Of a DNA stretch of 64,000 bases, positions 1-10,409 are shown in pieces. A model generated the notes under the pieces. That model was not told the DNA's origin, ran no database searches, and saw only the letters and a program-made list of their open reading frames with translations. Position 1 is the stretch's first letter. Each line of letters starts with the position of its first letter. The translations under genes and the position numbers were made by a program. Source of the stretch: Sporopachydermia quercuum (taxonomy: Eukaryota; Ascomycota; Sporopachydermiomycetes; Sporopachydermiales; Sporopachydermiaceae). The stretch lies in NCBI GenBank assembly GCA_001599295.1, contig BCGN01000001.1, positions 496,001-560,000 on the forward strand, read 5' to 3'.

Positions 1-658
1 TGACTTTTTTGCTTTGTTTGTGGCCTTCCTGAATTTTCTTTCTGTTCTCATCTACAGTTAAGTAGTCGCTTTCGCTGAATCCGTGGTTCAAATCGTATTC
101 ATGATTAGAAGCAAAATCAAACGGCGTACCAGCATTATTACATCCAATTATATCTAAACTTTTATCATGTCTTTCTACTAAGAAAACCCATCCATTTCCT
201 GGTAATGTATCTGCTTTGTAGAGAAAATAGTTTTGGAAGTTTTCTAAAGATTCAAATTTTTCCTCGACTTTTGATCTGAGGGTGTAAAAAAGATTTGATG
301 GACTACCACCTGAATTGGCAGGACACAGTGTATCAAAGAAAAAGTGGTTGTTGAAAGCTTGTGATGCGTAATTGAATACGTGAGCTTTTGAAGGATCTCT
401 GCTTGTNCTTTGTATAATATGCATTGGGGATCTTGTTTCATTATCAGTTTGGCTGGTTAAACCTGATAATTTAGTGGTTACCAGTATTTGGTAATCTTTC
501 CATGCAAGCTTGAATTGTTCTGGTGAGTACAATCCCGAAATACCTTCTTTGAGATACACTTCTTCATTCTTTAAAGTAGGTGGGAGATGAATAGATCTAG
601 CCANACCTAACGTCTGGCTCACCTTAGTTGGCTTAAGTGTTCGAGATAGAAGAGACAT
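1..658 (-). CDS. RSM26: Mitochondrial small-subunit ribosomal protein mS42 (Rsm26-like), 3' end cut by window edge
   Basis: The frame is open from an ATG at 658 to the window edge, so about 219 codons are visible and the C-terminus is missing. The protein is an Fe/Mn superoxide dismutase-fold component of the mitochondrial ribosome, not an active dismutase. The stretch NNHFFFDTLCP corresponds to the family's NNHLFVENILP region. A later GW.FLVE segment followed by NNAGTP matches yeast Rsm26 better than its paralogue Mrp1. The N-terminus (MSLLSRTLKPTKV) is basic and hydroxylated, as expected for a mitochondrial presequence. Two single N bases lie inside the frame without breaking it. The gene is divergent from AIM25. 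The assignment rests on remembered family sequence; mS43 is the alternative. Confidence 0.82.
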   Translation of the reverse strand, partial: MSLLSRTLKPTKVSQTLGXARSIHLPPTLKNEEVYLKEGISGLYSPEQFKLAWKDYQILVTTKLSGLTSQTDNETRSPMHIIQXTSRDPSKAHVFNYASQAFNNHFFFDTLCPANSGGSPSNLFYTLRSKVEEKFESLENFQNYFLYKADTLPGNGWVFLVERHDKSLDIIGCNNAGTPFDFASNHEYDLNHGFSESDYLTVDENRKKIQEGHKQSKKV

Positions 659-1300
659 GATGACAGCTCCAATCTTGTAATATTAATGACGCTTTGAAGT
701 ATAGTCCAAAGTCTCAAATCTGGCAGATTAGAGTCTCTGCTGATGTTTCAAAATGATAGTTGTTAACTTCTTTGGAAAGTGGGATATTCAGATCGCCCTA
801 ACCAGCTTTACTTTCTGTTTTTCTATCATATTTACCGTTCCTCACTCGATGTTGAAACTTGAACTTTTCACAATTACTTAGGGCTGAAATATTCACTAAT
901 GAGCGCAATACTGCGGGGTTTTCAGAACCTTTATCATGTCTCAACAAACTACATTTCACATGTAGTTTGTATTTGCATTATAGTACAGGTAACTGCATAT
1001 ACCCAGTCAACTTAATTATTAAATAAAGGCGATTGACAGATAAATGTGACAGATAAATGATGGCTTTTAGGTGACATATCGACACTTGTGGTTNCTGAAA
1101 AGGAGACAAATACTCTTGTCATGTGTACTTGTTTGGAGTATATTCCTTTGCTATACTTTCAAGTTTCACAAGCGAACCATTAGTCAGTAGCCTATTCATG
1201 AAAGGTTCATACGGACTAACACTAACTATCTATTGGTTGGTTCGCATATAAAGCATTCTGACTACATCAGTTTGAAATTAGCAAGAAGTTTACAACAGCT
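659..1300. promoter_or_regulatory. Divergent promoter region RSM26 / AIM25
   Basis: No gene is seen. A TATAAAG box lies at 1247-1253, about 50 bases before the AIM25 start. An ATTGG (inverse CCAAT) motif lies just upstream of it, near 1231. Confidence 0.5.
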
Positions 1301-2365
1301 ATGATGAATATTGCCACGAAAGGGGTTGTTGGATCTAGACCTCTTCTTTCATCTTACAGTAGCCTGTTTTTTGGCAGGACTGCCTCCTTTGGTAGAAGTA
1401 TCAGAGACTGTTATACCAACGTCAATCGAAGATACTATTCGCCACTAACAGGTATACCCTATGATCGTTCTGATACGTATCGCAAACACAACCTAGCGAG
1501 AACAACTGTTTTTGACAAGGCCCGACATGCACGAAAAGCGCATGTGGAATATACTTATGGGTCTGGTGATGTGTTGACTCATAACAGTCTCATCACGCAC
1601 AGCGATCCTATTGCCAGTATACTGGCTCAGCCAACAATTGTGATAGAGAGACAACTGGAGATGATGAACGTAATTCTTGGTTTTGAGCAGGCTAACAGAT
1701 ACGTTATTATGGATGTTAGTGGTAGTATTATTGGTTACATGTATGAAGAGGATTTTGGTATAGCTAAGGTGATATTAAGACAACTTTATAGATTGCATAG
1801 ACCATTTAAAGTGAGAGTAACTGACGTGAATGACAACCACTTGCTAACAATTTCCCGGAGATTTTCACTTATTAACTCTCACATTAAATGTATGTTGCCT
1901 ATTCAATCATCAGATTATGCCACAAATGAATTAGTAGTTGGAGAGTCAGTTCAGTCATGGCATTTATGGAGACGGCGTTANAACTTGTTCAGATGTGAGG
2001 ATAATGAACCAAGAAACGAGGTGTTTGAGCAATTTGGTAAGATTGACGCTCCTTTTCTATCCTTCTCTTTCCCTGTTGAAAATAGAAATGGTGAGGTGTT
2101 AGCATCTGTTGATAGGAATTGGGTTGGTTTAGGGCGTGAGTTTTTCACTGATACTGGTGTGTATGTTATACGTATGGACCCACAACAGAGTTTTTTAGGA
2201 ATGGAAGAACAATATGATCTAGGACACGGATTTGCCAGTCAGAGAGATATGATGAACTACGATCAAAGGGCAGTTATGTTGGCAACCGCTGTGAGTGTTG
2301 ATTTCGACTACTTTTCCAGACATAGTGGACGCGGAGGATTCTTATCTTTCGGTGCTGACGAGTAG
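1301..2365 (+). CDS. AIM25: Mitochondrial scramblase-family protein (Aim25-like)
   Basis: This 354-residue protein belongs to the phospholipid scramblase (PLSCR) family, whose yeast member is Aim25. The first 45 or so residues are rich in Arg and Ser with no acidic residues, fitting a mitochondrial presequence. The scramblase beta-barrel domain spans roughly residues 100-340. It starts with the typical region around QPTIVIERQLEMMNVILGFE and includes the R.FSL.NS stretch and a C-terminal YFSRH segment. The length matches the family. Two adjacent ATG codons are present and either could start the protein. In other yeasts Aim25 is linked to mitochondrial quality control; its transport activity is inferred from the family, not shown here. 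One N base gives an unknown residue in the middle. Confidence 0.88.
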   Translation: MMNIATKGVVGSRPLLSSYSSLFFGRTASFGRSIRDCYTNVNRRYYSPLTGIPYDRSDTYRKHNLARTTVFDKARHARKAHVEYTYGSGDVLTHNSLITHSDPIASILAQPTIVIERQLEMMNVILGFEQANRYVIMDVSGSIIGYMYEEDFGIAKVILRQLYRLHRPFKVRVTDVNDNHLLTISRRFSLINSHIKCMLPIQSSDYATNELVVGESVQSWHLWRRRXNLFRCEDNEPRNEVFEQFGKIDAPFLSFSFPVENRNGEVLASVDRNWVGLGREFFTDTGVYVIRMDPQQSFLGMEEQYDLGHGFASQRDMMNYDQRAVMLATAVSVDFDYFSRHSGRGGFLSFGADE

Positions 2366-2703
2366 GCTTCGAACAACAATATTAATTTTGGTTAAGATCA
2401 GCTTGCATAATGCGGCATAGTATAAATTTTCATGACATAGTGACGAGAGAAAGAATTGACTGTTTCAATCCTATATGGATTATTTACTTCAAGTTAATCT
2501 TCATGGATGTTCTCACATGATTGTTTTAATGGTGAGTATCTAATTTAGCTCATCTTCTGATCCAAATAAACTCCTCATTTATTCTGTGCACTTTCGAGCA
2601 ATACTTTCTGTGATTCATAGTTATTTTTAACTACAAGTCTTCTTTTCTCTTCAATCTTCTCATAAAATGGTTTGGTCCATCCCTCATACGTATATACTGC
2701 CCT
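2366..2703. other. Convergent intergenic spacer
   Basis: Spacer between AIM25 and the minus-strand gene that ends at 2704. It holds AT-rich 3'-end sequence only. Confidence 0.5.
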
Positions 2704-3333
2704 CTATTTCTTCATATCTCTTTCCATAGACTTCTCCTGGTGCTGTTCATAGAAATAATTGATCGTTCGATCTTGTGGTCTAGAGTCACCCCCATCTGGA
2801 GTTTTACCAAGAAAATAATTAACACCTTTGTAGTATTTCTTCATGGCATTGTGTAAAGCTGGTGGGATCGCTAACTCTTTTTTGGTTGAATTAGCGTATT
2901 TCAAACCTATGGGACTTGCTGGAGGGAACAACGATCGATTTCCATGGGTCATGAGGTTCAGTGGTCCAACATCATCTGGGTCTATTGTTAACTCTTTGTT
3001 TGTGGTTTTCTGTGAATAAATCAACGGGAGCATTGTACTGGCAGGTTGATCGTAAAATCCATAATCTTTTGAGCCTAAATATGCAGGTACAGTAAAAAGN
3101 TCTGGTAGTTGTGAGACATTATTCCTCGTTTGAAGTTTACTTCCAGTTTGCGGCAATCGTTGCAGTAAATATATAGTCAGTGACTCCAGCTCGTTATTCA
3201 GATTGTCATTCTTTTTTATGATGTTATTGAATATATGAAGACAACTGTTTTGATCGTCGTTATCTATATCGAATTGGTCTTCTGAGTCGCTTGCTTCTTC
3301 TGATGCCTCTGATGAGTATTTTCTAGATTCCAT
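2704..3333 (-). CDS. Unrecognised acidic-N-terminus protein
   Basis: The 209-codon frame starts with a clean ATG. The first 30 residues are acidic and Ser-rich (several SE/DSED runs). A predicted helical segment with repeated Asn and Leu follows at about residues 35-65. The C-terminal half is richer in Pro, Gly and aromatic residues and ends in a charged tail (MERDMKK). No signal peptide or membrane segment is visible. I do not recognise the family. A real gene is likely because of its length in an AT-rich genome and its position between normally spaced genes. The composition suggests a nuclear protein, but this is only inference. Confidence 0.6.
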   Translation of the reverse strand: MESRKYSSEASEEASDSEDQFDIDNDDQNSCLHIFNNIIKKNDNLNNELESLTIYLLQRLPQTGSKLQTRNNVSQLPXLFTVPAYLGSKDYGFYDQPASTMLPLIYSQKTTNKELTIDPDDVGPLNLMTHGNRSLFPPASPIGLKYANSTKKELAIPPALHNAMKKYYKGVNYFLGKTPDGGDSRPQDRTINYFYEQHQEKSMERDMKK

Positions 3334-3691
3334 TACTCTGACGAATTTTTTCTTCTGTTGATAATTCTACTGACAACGGCTTTGGAATAATTGTGAGAGC
3401 TAGCCAAAGCTATACAAGTGACCATAGATTCTTTCTATTGCTTTCACATGCATAACAATGTGTGAGAAGAGCGCCTAGATTGGCTCTCAAATACCTTATG
3501 AATATCTTCTCTTCATATGATACCGAAGTTCTATATTTCGTTTTCATTGAGAAGTATAGTATATCATTGATAAGTTAAAGGACACTTAGTCTCCTTCTTC
3601 TTTTCAGTATGGTACATTTTGAATATGCTACAAGGTATAGGAATAGAGCTTTCATTTTAGCTCTAGATTCTATTACCCTGTTTTCTGTAAG
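3334..3691. other. Intergenic spacer
   Basis: It contains the probable promoter of the 2704-3333 gene on the minus strand and the 3' region of the small frame at 3692. No gene is seen. Confidence 0.45.
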
Positions 3692-3934
3692 CTATACTCT
3701 CGTTTCTTGAATATTCTCGTTCGAATAATCCAACATTGCATGATTGAATAGTTTAAAAACTTCTTCAACCCTTCCTATCCCTATTCCTGGTGAAAATGCT
3801 GCCCTGAAATAGATCTGAAACGGTTTCAGTAGCTCTGATAGCTTTTCGTTAAAACTTCTTTGAGAAGTACTTTTGTTGCGATGGTTATTTTTCTCTTCGC
3901 CCTGTTTATTGGTTGGTATTGTATTCTTGCTCAT
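3692..3934 (-). CDS. Small hypothetical protein (80 aa)
   Basis: This short frame has an ATG start, a polar and basic N-terminus of about 25 residues, then a hydrophobic-amphipathic part (LLKPFQIYFRAAFSPGIGIG) and a short acidic end. I do not recognise it. The second half reads like folded protein rather than random translation. It could be a complete small protein or one exon of a spliced gene, since small spliced genes are common in this window. Nothing in the neighbours points to a role. Confidence 0.35.
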   Translation of the reverse strand: MSKNTIPTNKQGEEKNNHRNKSTSQRSFNEKLSELLKPFQIYFRAAFSPGIGIGRVEEVFKLFNHAMLDYSNENIQETRV

Positions 3935-4710
3935 TTTGACTTCCTTGGTTTTCTGCTAGGTGTTTATTATGCTATTTTGTTGATGTGTCATAGGTGATAA
4001 TAGTAGCTTCTGCGATACTGAAGTATTGTCCATCAATTGAAACAGGATAGATAGATTTCGAATATTAATATGTGAGAGGGTTTTATTTCTAATAAAACCA
4101 AGTATCTGGACACCTTCTTAGCTAGTTTAACTAACTTCTGTTGGCTGACCTAGGTTTGAATCTCTGGGTCTTCAATTCGTGTATTCAGCACGGTTGATCT
4201 TCCTGTCAAACCGGTATGGATATCAATCAGTCGTACATGTCGTCAATTTCTGTTGATACAAATATATCTATGTTATTATCATAGGAGACAGTATTATTGT
4301 TGTTCTTGATTGCCGCTTGACAGTGATCAGTATTAGAATATGCTCTTAGTTTCTAGTTAATCAGTGGCTCAATGTTTTAAAAATGGGTTTCGCGTCTCCC
4401 ACTAAGGCGACCAAAGGAGGGAAATTGAAAGATACTAAAATACAAAGCATATGCAAATAAATCAGCACTAACACCCATAATTCTAATTTATAGAGAGGCA
4501 ATGAACAGCCACTTAGTTGTCCAAAGAGCTAGGCATTCTAATGTATCAATAAACATCGATTAGAATATCATACTAGATTACCATCATGTAATATAGGTGG
4601 TGCTATTTGTCCTCTTATACTTGATTTGAGAACTATCGATTTGCTTGTCCTTAGTCAATTCTGAGACTTCTCCAGTTTTAATCCATCTCGATTGATTAGA
4701 ATAGGTAATC
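3935..4710. other. Intergenic spacer upstream of UCH37
   Basis: It is the divergent upstream region of the small minus-strand frame and of the UCH37-type gene. A 25-codon GC-richer open stretch starts at 4383, but it is too short to call a gene. Confidence 0.45.
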
Positions 4711-5792
4711 ATGTCAAGCGGTGGATGGAACACAATCGAATCAGACTCCGTAAGTATCTCATGTAACAGGTAGTGTATTATCCAGCATTTCCAGTTAGCG
4801 GTAAAACAGTCAGGACCGAAATTAAAACTCACATCAAGGTTGCTTATTCTAATAATATACAGGGTGTCTTTACTGAATTAATTGAATCACTAGGAGTCAA
4901 AGGTCTACAGTTTGAAGAATTACTGAGCATTGACTATGATAGTCTCAAATCAATTGGGTCAGAAATATATGGACTGGTTTTACTATTCAAATATGGAGAT
5001 TATGCCTATAGTGCACATGGTGATCTAAGTAGGATTTCTGACGACGAACAAAGGGACAAAGGTATATTCTTTGCCAAACAGAAAATACAGAACGCATGTG
5101 CAACACAAGCAGTACTCAATATTCTCATGAATATCGACACAGATACGAAAGAGGACATACAATACGGCGAAACGGAAGTCCACAAAAACAACAAAGGTGA
5201 TATTCAAATAGGAGAAAGTCTCAAGGAATTCAAATCGTTTGTTGGATTATTTGATTCTGATATGAAAGGCGAAGTTATCTCCAATTCCGATCTCATTCGT
5301 AACACTCATAATTCATTTTCAAATCCAACAGCATTTGTAGATGAAAGTGTCACCAAACCTAGATCAAGTGATGACGATGGATTATATCATTTTATTGCAT
5401 ATACAAAGTCTCCCAGTGAAAATGCGGTAATAGAGTTAGATGGACTACTCGATGCTCCTATTAGACATAGTTCCTTTGATTCATATGATGATTATTTGAA
5501 AATATTATCCAAAGTTATTCAAGATAGAATTGCGATGTTCCCTTTAGGTGAGATCAGATTCAATGTAATGGCATTGATCAAAGACAAGAGGGTAGTTTAC
5601 GCTCTAGAAAACAACCACATAGCACTAGAGATTGAATTAGAGAAACGAGAGAAGTGGAAACGCGAGAATGAGTTAAGAAGATTTGACTACTTCGAATTAA
5701 TTTATAAATTGATTAAAGCTTACAGTGGTCAAAAATCCGACGAAGAATGGAATGATTGTTTGAATAAAGCAAAGGAAAAGACGAGACGATAG
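4711..5792 (+). CDS. UCH37/UCHL5-type ubiquitin C-terminal hydrolase, 2 exons
   Basis: Exons are 4711-4749 and 4863-5792, joined across a 113-nt intron (GTAAGT donor, TTCTAAT branch-like site, ATACAG acceptor). The 322-residue product then begins with GGWNTIESDSGVFTELIE, which matches the family's opening. The peptidase C12 catalytic residues are visible: Gln86 and Cys92 in KQKIQNACATQA, His189 in YHFIAY and Asp206 in ELDGL. After the catalytic domain a coiled, charged C-terminal segment (about 265-322) ends in KAKEKTRR and corresponds to the UCH37-like domain. That domain binds the proteasome receptor Rpn13 or INO80 in animals. The enzyme removes ubiquitin from chains. S. pombe Uch2 is an orthologue, and S. 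cerevisiae lacks this long form. A longer unspliced frame from 4773 exists, but its N-terminus does not match the family. Confidence 0.93.
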
Positions 5793-7084
5793 ACATGCAA
5801 AAGTCAAGATTCGATAAGAAATAAATGGAAAAAAAAAACAGAGTAGATGAAGAAAGCGTCGCCCCTCATTGCCATAGATACAACCTCAGCGATGATAAAT
5901 AAACTAGACAAAGTAATGTCAATACTGTTTATACTGGCAAGAACTGATTTGAACCGCTGTCGTAGAAGACTTTTAGCTATATCAAAATACTTTGACACCA
6001 CGTTTCATTTGGTCAAAAGTAAGCATACCAAATGATTTAACAATCAGATTCAAAAGCCATGTCTTCAACATGTTACCTACCCGAAGTCTTTAGCGTATCA
6101 GTACGAGTTACATTGCAGCAGATCGTTCGAGCTACCTACATAAAGAGTTCTTCAAGAGCAAAGGGCTCATCAACAAAAACATCCACATCATATCAACTAG
6201 ATCCAAATAATTAGTTGCAGATAACTAAATTCCAAAACACCAGATTCTAAGTAAAACTCCAAGGGAATAAAATACTATTCAACCCAACATTGCGTGAGTT
6301 GTATATCATCGGATAATTTAAATGAATTTTCAGTATAGAACCATTCATGCTGAAGTAGAATGTAAACTAGAAATTTCCTATAGCCGGGCAAGTTCCTGTC
6401 CACGCAGGGTTAGTTTTAGTTTATACAGAAAGGAACGAAATACTTCTGTCAGGCCGATCCAGCCAAAACATATCAGTTCACTGTGTTTCTGTAAATTTTG
6501 CTACAATTGATATAAAAAATTCGCCTGTTCTTCCTCATTATTTTAAAGATACTATAATCTCATACACTCATCACGCTTTACTATTAAGGCAAAATGATAC
6601 ATAAAACACACAGTCAATGAACTGCTTGAATCCAAGTGGTACATACTCCTTCCAATAATATATTCAAAATTCAAAAATTAAATCTTATGCAAATACTTCC
6701 AAATATCGTCACAATTCATCTATACAACTAAAGATATGTATCTAGCTTTTCACCTTCGTTATTGTTAATAATAGAAAGAAATAACTAACAGTAAAAGCAC
6801 AGCACCTCTATTCATTACAACCTATAATCCTTATCACTACGTCATTTGCCCCTGATAAGACATGGGGAGATGATGAAACCCAATTACTATAAAGAGAACG
6901 CCTCTTACTTTATTTTACTTACTCTACTATTATCTTTCTAATCGGATGTTAATTAATTAGTTTATATTCAAAAAGATTAAACAAGATAGTATATAATTTA
7001 CTTGCAATTGAGTTCAGAGATATCAAATTGTTTAACAAAGTCACTAGACATTTATCATTGGAACATCTAATAGCGAAGATAAAG
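5793..7084. other. Intergenic region between UCH37 and PBI2
   Basis: Short overlapping frames of 60-66 codons on both strands look like chance. A CCCCT stress-element-like motif is at 6849-6853, about 230 bases before PBI2. No RNA gene was recognised. Confidence 0.45.
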
Positions 7085-7657
7085 ATGTCAGNCAAAAAAT
7101 CATTTATTGTACGTGTGTGAATTGATGAGAAAGGTGAGAGATGGAAAGAGATTAAAAAAGAGGGTAGCCAGTTGCTATATTTATTTACTATGAAGTGCGA
7201 TAATGTGCTTTGAAGAATGGGAGAACTAATATTTCGATTCAAAGGTAACCTTGAAAGATTCTGTTTCTGACGAGTCATTGTCACAGTAAGTATTCACACA
7301 GTTAATAGACGAGGAATTGATAGGCAAATTAACAAGGACAGCACAGATTTCAGTTGATATACTAACTACTTGAACGACAGATTCAAGAATGAGCTCAAGT
7401 CACAAGGAGGTGAAATAATTCACGAATACAACCTCATTAAAGGATTCGCGTAAGTGCTTGGTTGGTTATTTATCGCTGACTAAAGAAAACGAGTGAAAGG
7501 AACCATCGAGATAATAATGAAGTGCTTCATTCAACTAACCTTTAAAATTGTATTTCATTTCATTAGTATCAAATTACCTGAGGTCACTGCGAATGCTATC
7601 AGAAACCATCCAGATGTAGCCACTATCGAAGCTGATCAAGAAGTTCGAATCAATTAG
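7085..7657 (+). CDS. PBI2: Proteinase B inhibitor (inhibitor I9 family), 4 exons
   Basis: Exons 7085-7108, 7245-7285, 7381-7449 and 7567-7657 give a product of 74 residues. No exon is long enough to stand out alone. Donors are GTACGT, GTAAGT and GTAAGT. Branch sites are AACTAAT, TACTAAC and AACTAAC, and acceptors are AAG, CAG and TAG. The spliced product reads MS.KKSFIVTLKDSVSDE, then GGEIIHEYNLIKGFAIKLPE, and ends DQEVRIN. It aligns end to end with S. cerevisiae Pbi2 (75 residues; FIVTLK, GGSIVHKFDIIKGYTIKVP). The protein is an I9 propeptide-like inhibitor of vacuolar subtilase B, and in yeast it also acts with thioredoxin in vacuole fusion (LMA1). Residue 3 is unknown because of an N base. 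The target protease is not in this window. Confidence 0.9.
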
Positions 7658-7853
7658 GGCAGTACCGCGAACATGGATGAAGCTCTGTATAGTCAAGTCA
7701 TTGATCATGGCCAGAAAAGGAAAGCGCATTAAGAACGAGGAAATTATTTTTGAATGAAACAGCACTACATAAAATGTGATGTTACCGTTTATAGATAGGT
7801 GTAGCTATTAACATAATATATACTCCATCTGATTCTTGAACTCAGGCATTTAT

Positions 7854-10409
7854 TTACAACAGTCCCATAGGAAATTTGGCAAAATCAAACTGCTCATTTT
7901 CTGTCTTTCCGCTGACAACATAGCTTAGTCGTACTCTTAACTTGACATTCGCTCCTTCAGGACCTGTGATCTTCATACCTTGAGTAATTGTAACATTATC
8001 TTTACTTAGAGATGAACTAGAGATGGGATACAGTAAAAGCTTTTGAGTTTTTGGAACAGCCACTTGGATATTGATATTAGAGATAGGTGTTGATGTCAAT
8101 GAGGATACATTAATCGTAATTTGAACAGATCCAGGTGTAGTCTTGGCACGTGGGGTAAAAGATAGAGTGAAATAATTATTTTTGTATGCTTGAAATGACT
8201 TTTCATTTGTAGCGACAACAGGATTCTTCTCTTGGGATGTCAATGCAACTGAGCCAGTTCCATTTACAGATCCAAATAATCCCAATATATCAGAGTTTGA
8301 TGATGGTACACCAGAGACACTAGTTACATTGGAAACTTGTTTCTGAGATACGCTTGTTGATCCCAANAAATCTGATAANAAATCAATGGAATTACCCGCA
8401 GGTTGTTCAGACGTAGAGTTATTAGATTGGGTATCATTTCCCCCAACTAGATCCAACAATAATTGCTCTGAAGCTTTTGGCGCCTTCTTGCTTTCAATTG
8501 TAGATGCTTTGGAATTAGCATTAGTAGTTGCATTTGTATTGGTAGGTCCTGAAGACTCATAAATTTTGTTATGAGTATTAGAAGCAAGGTTCGCTCTGGG
8601 AGGTGCAGGCATCTTTTCCAATATACCTCTTTTAAGCTGTATGGGTTGAGAAAACAATACTGAGTACTCTCCGGAACGCTGTTGAATATCGACATTAATA
8701 TCTTTAGATTTGGCTGATATCAATCTGCGTATGCTTTCCAGCTCTTTTGGATCTTGAATAATAATGGATAACTTGATCAATGAATTCAAGCAATACATTA
8801 CAACATTATCACTAGCATACTGGTTTAGCATTAATGTCTCAAGTAATTGAACTGTATCATGTTCAGTAACTGTATACTCTTTTTCGTCTTCATCTTTAAA
8901 TATATTACCATTGTTATTCAAAAGTAAATCAGAATATTCTCCAATACTCCAAATTGAAACCAATGTCAATGACTCTTGAGAAACATCTTTCTGAATAGCG
9001 GCATATAACTTCTGGACAACATATTGTTTCATGCTGCTGTCCTTTGTTTTCATCAAAAGTCGTAGGAAGTCAGAAACAACATCATCATTAACAAAGCTAC
9101 CAGCGAGTTTCAAAACTCGAAGCAATGTGTCAAAATGCCATCTCAAGTTAGGAGCAAATTTTTCTGCAGCAATAGCAATCTGAGTAGTAATAAATGGTTT
9201 GAACTCCGAATCAGCTCTTTCTAAAAAGTTCAATAGTTCTCGTGTCAATACCCTAATATTCTGATCATTGATGATTGCAAACGATAGTTCTAACGCTCTT
9301 CTTCTGATACTTATATCTGAATCGTCTAAACAACCAATAATTGTGTTTCTATGTCTTTGAACAGCTAAAGGTTCGAACTCAACAACAGACAAAAGAGAAT
9401 TCAGGGCTACATATCGTGTATTATTGTCCTTATTAGATAAGAATTTTCCTAAAATATTGATACCTAGAACCTTTAAACCAGAATCAGAAGTCTTGATACC
9501 AAATATAGTTCTAACTGTTTCATATAAGACAGCGTTTCCAACATTTTTAGATGAATCAGTATTGGAAGCGATTTGAGCCAACAAATCACTAAGATTATCA
9601 ATTCCTTCAATTTCATTCACTTCATTAAGCGACAAATTCTCTAGCAATAATCTCATTGTCTGTAAAAGTTGTACTTGTAAGAATGGATCAGTGATACCCA
9701 CCACGTCATGCTCGGGAGAGTAGCCAGAAGAAGTAAGAGCTTTCAAATGTTTGACAAAAACCGGGAAAAATTCAATGAAATCTTGAACTTGAGCAGGATC
9801 TACAGTACATATTTCACTAATGAGATATAAAGCACAAAGTAAAACACCATGGTTCCTTTCTTGTAACAAAAGCTTAGCCTTATCAGTAAAAATTTCAACT
9901 AAATCAGGAACTTTGGCAACAATTTTCATTGCACAGACTGCAGCCTTCTTTTTTAAATAAGGATTTGGACTAGATATTAATTTCTCAACATCAGTATAAA
10001 GGTCTGTAGCTAACTCTGGAGATGCGATATTTCCAAGCGTGCATAGAGCCAAACCTGCAACATACTGATTGGAGCTGTTCAAATCATTGTTCAGTGAATT
10101 GGTCAATAATGTCAATACTTCTTGATTTTCATCAAGTAATAACATAGTTCCAAGATAACCAAGTCTCTTGTCAATGAAATTTGGTGATGGAAGCAATTTC
10201 AAGCATTCTACTTGACCAAAATGTGTTCTTTCCCCTAGGGTAAAGAGGTACAGAAGTTTAGCGATATTTTCTCTTCTAATACCAGCATCACTATAATCTT
10301 CACGGAACGAGGTTCTAATAGCTGCCGATTCCCTCTGAATGATAGACCTTTCTTGCGCTATTGTCTTGGCGCTTCTAACGCTTTTGATGAAAGATTTAAG
10401 AGATGTCAT
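7854..10409 (-). CDS. APL4: AP-1 clathrin adaptor gamma subunit
   Basis: The 851-residue protein has the gamma-adaptin layout. An alpha-solenoid trunk spans about residues 1-580, starting with SLKSFIKSVRSAKTIAQER and ERTHFGQVECLKLL. A low-complexity Ser/Thr/Asn hinge spans about 600-735, and a beta-sandwich ear spans about 740-851. The hinge contains LLLDLV, which resembles a clathrin-box motif. The start is the first ATG and coincides with the conserved N-terminus. The protein forms the AP-1 heterotetramer that packs cargo into clathrin coats at the trans-Golgi and endosomes. Two N bases close together in the hinge leave two unknown residues. No intron is needed. Confidence 0.95.
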   Translation of the reverse strand: MTSLKSFIKSVRSAKTIAQERSIIQRESAAIRTSFREDYSDAGIRRENIAKLLYLFTLGERTHFGQVECLKLLPSPNFIDKRLGYLGTMLLLDENQEVLTLLTNSLNNDLNSSNQYVAGLALCTLGNIASPELATDLYTDVEKLISSPNPYLKKKAAVCAMKIVAKVPDLVEIFTDKAKLLLQERNHGVLLCALYLISEICTVDPAQVQDFIEFFPVFVKHLKALTSSGYSPEHDVVGITDPFLQVQLLQTMRLLLENLSLNEVNEIEGIDNLSDLLAQIASNTDSSKNVGNAVLYETVRTIFGIKTSDSGLKVLGINILGKFLSNKDNNTRYVALNSLLSVVEFEPLAVQRHRNTIIGCLDDSDISIRRRALELSFAIINDQNIRVLTRELLNFLERADSEFKPFITTQIAIAAEKFAPNLRWHFDTLLRVLKLAGSFVNDDVVSDFLRLLMKTKDSSMKQYVVQKLYAAIQKDVSQESLTLVSIWSIGEYSDLLLNNNGNIFKDEDEKEYTVTEHDTVQLLETLMLNQYASDNVVMYCLNSLIKLSIIIQDPKELESIRRLISAKSKDINVDIQQRSGEYSVLFSQPIQLKRGILEKMPAPPRANLASNTHNKIYESSGPTNTNATTNANSKASTIESKKAPKASEQLLLDLVGGNDTQSNNSTSEQPAGNSIDXLSDXLGSTSVSQKQVSNVTSVSGVPSSNSDILGLFGSVNGTGSVALTSQEKNPVVATNEKSFQAYKNNYFTLSFTPRAKTTPGSVQITINVSSLTSTPISNINIQVAVPKTQKLLLYPISSSSLSKDNVTITQGMKITGPEGANVKLRVRLSYVVSGKTENEQFDFAKFPMGLL

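Noticed and set aside
4773-5792. Unspliced 339-codon frame of the UCH37 gene
   Set aside because: Its first 30 residues are intron translation. Splicing from the ATG at 4711 restores the family N-terminus.
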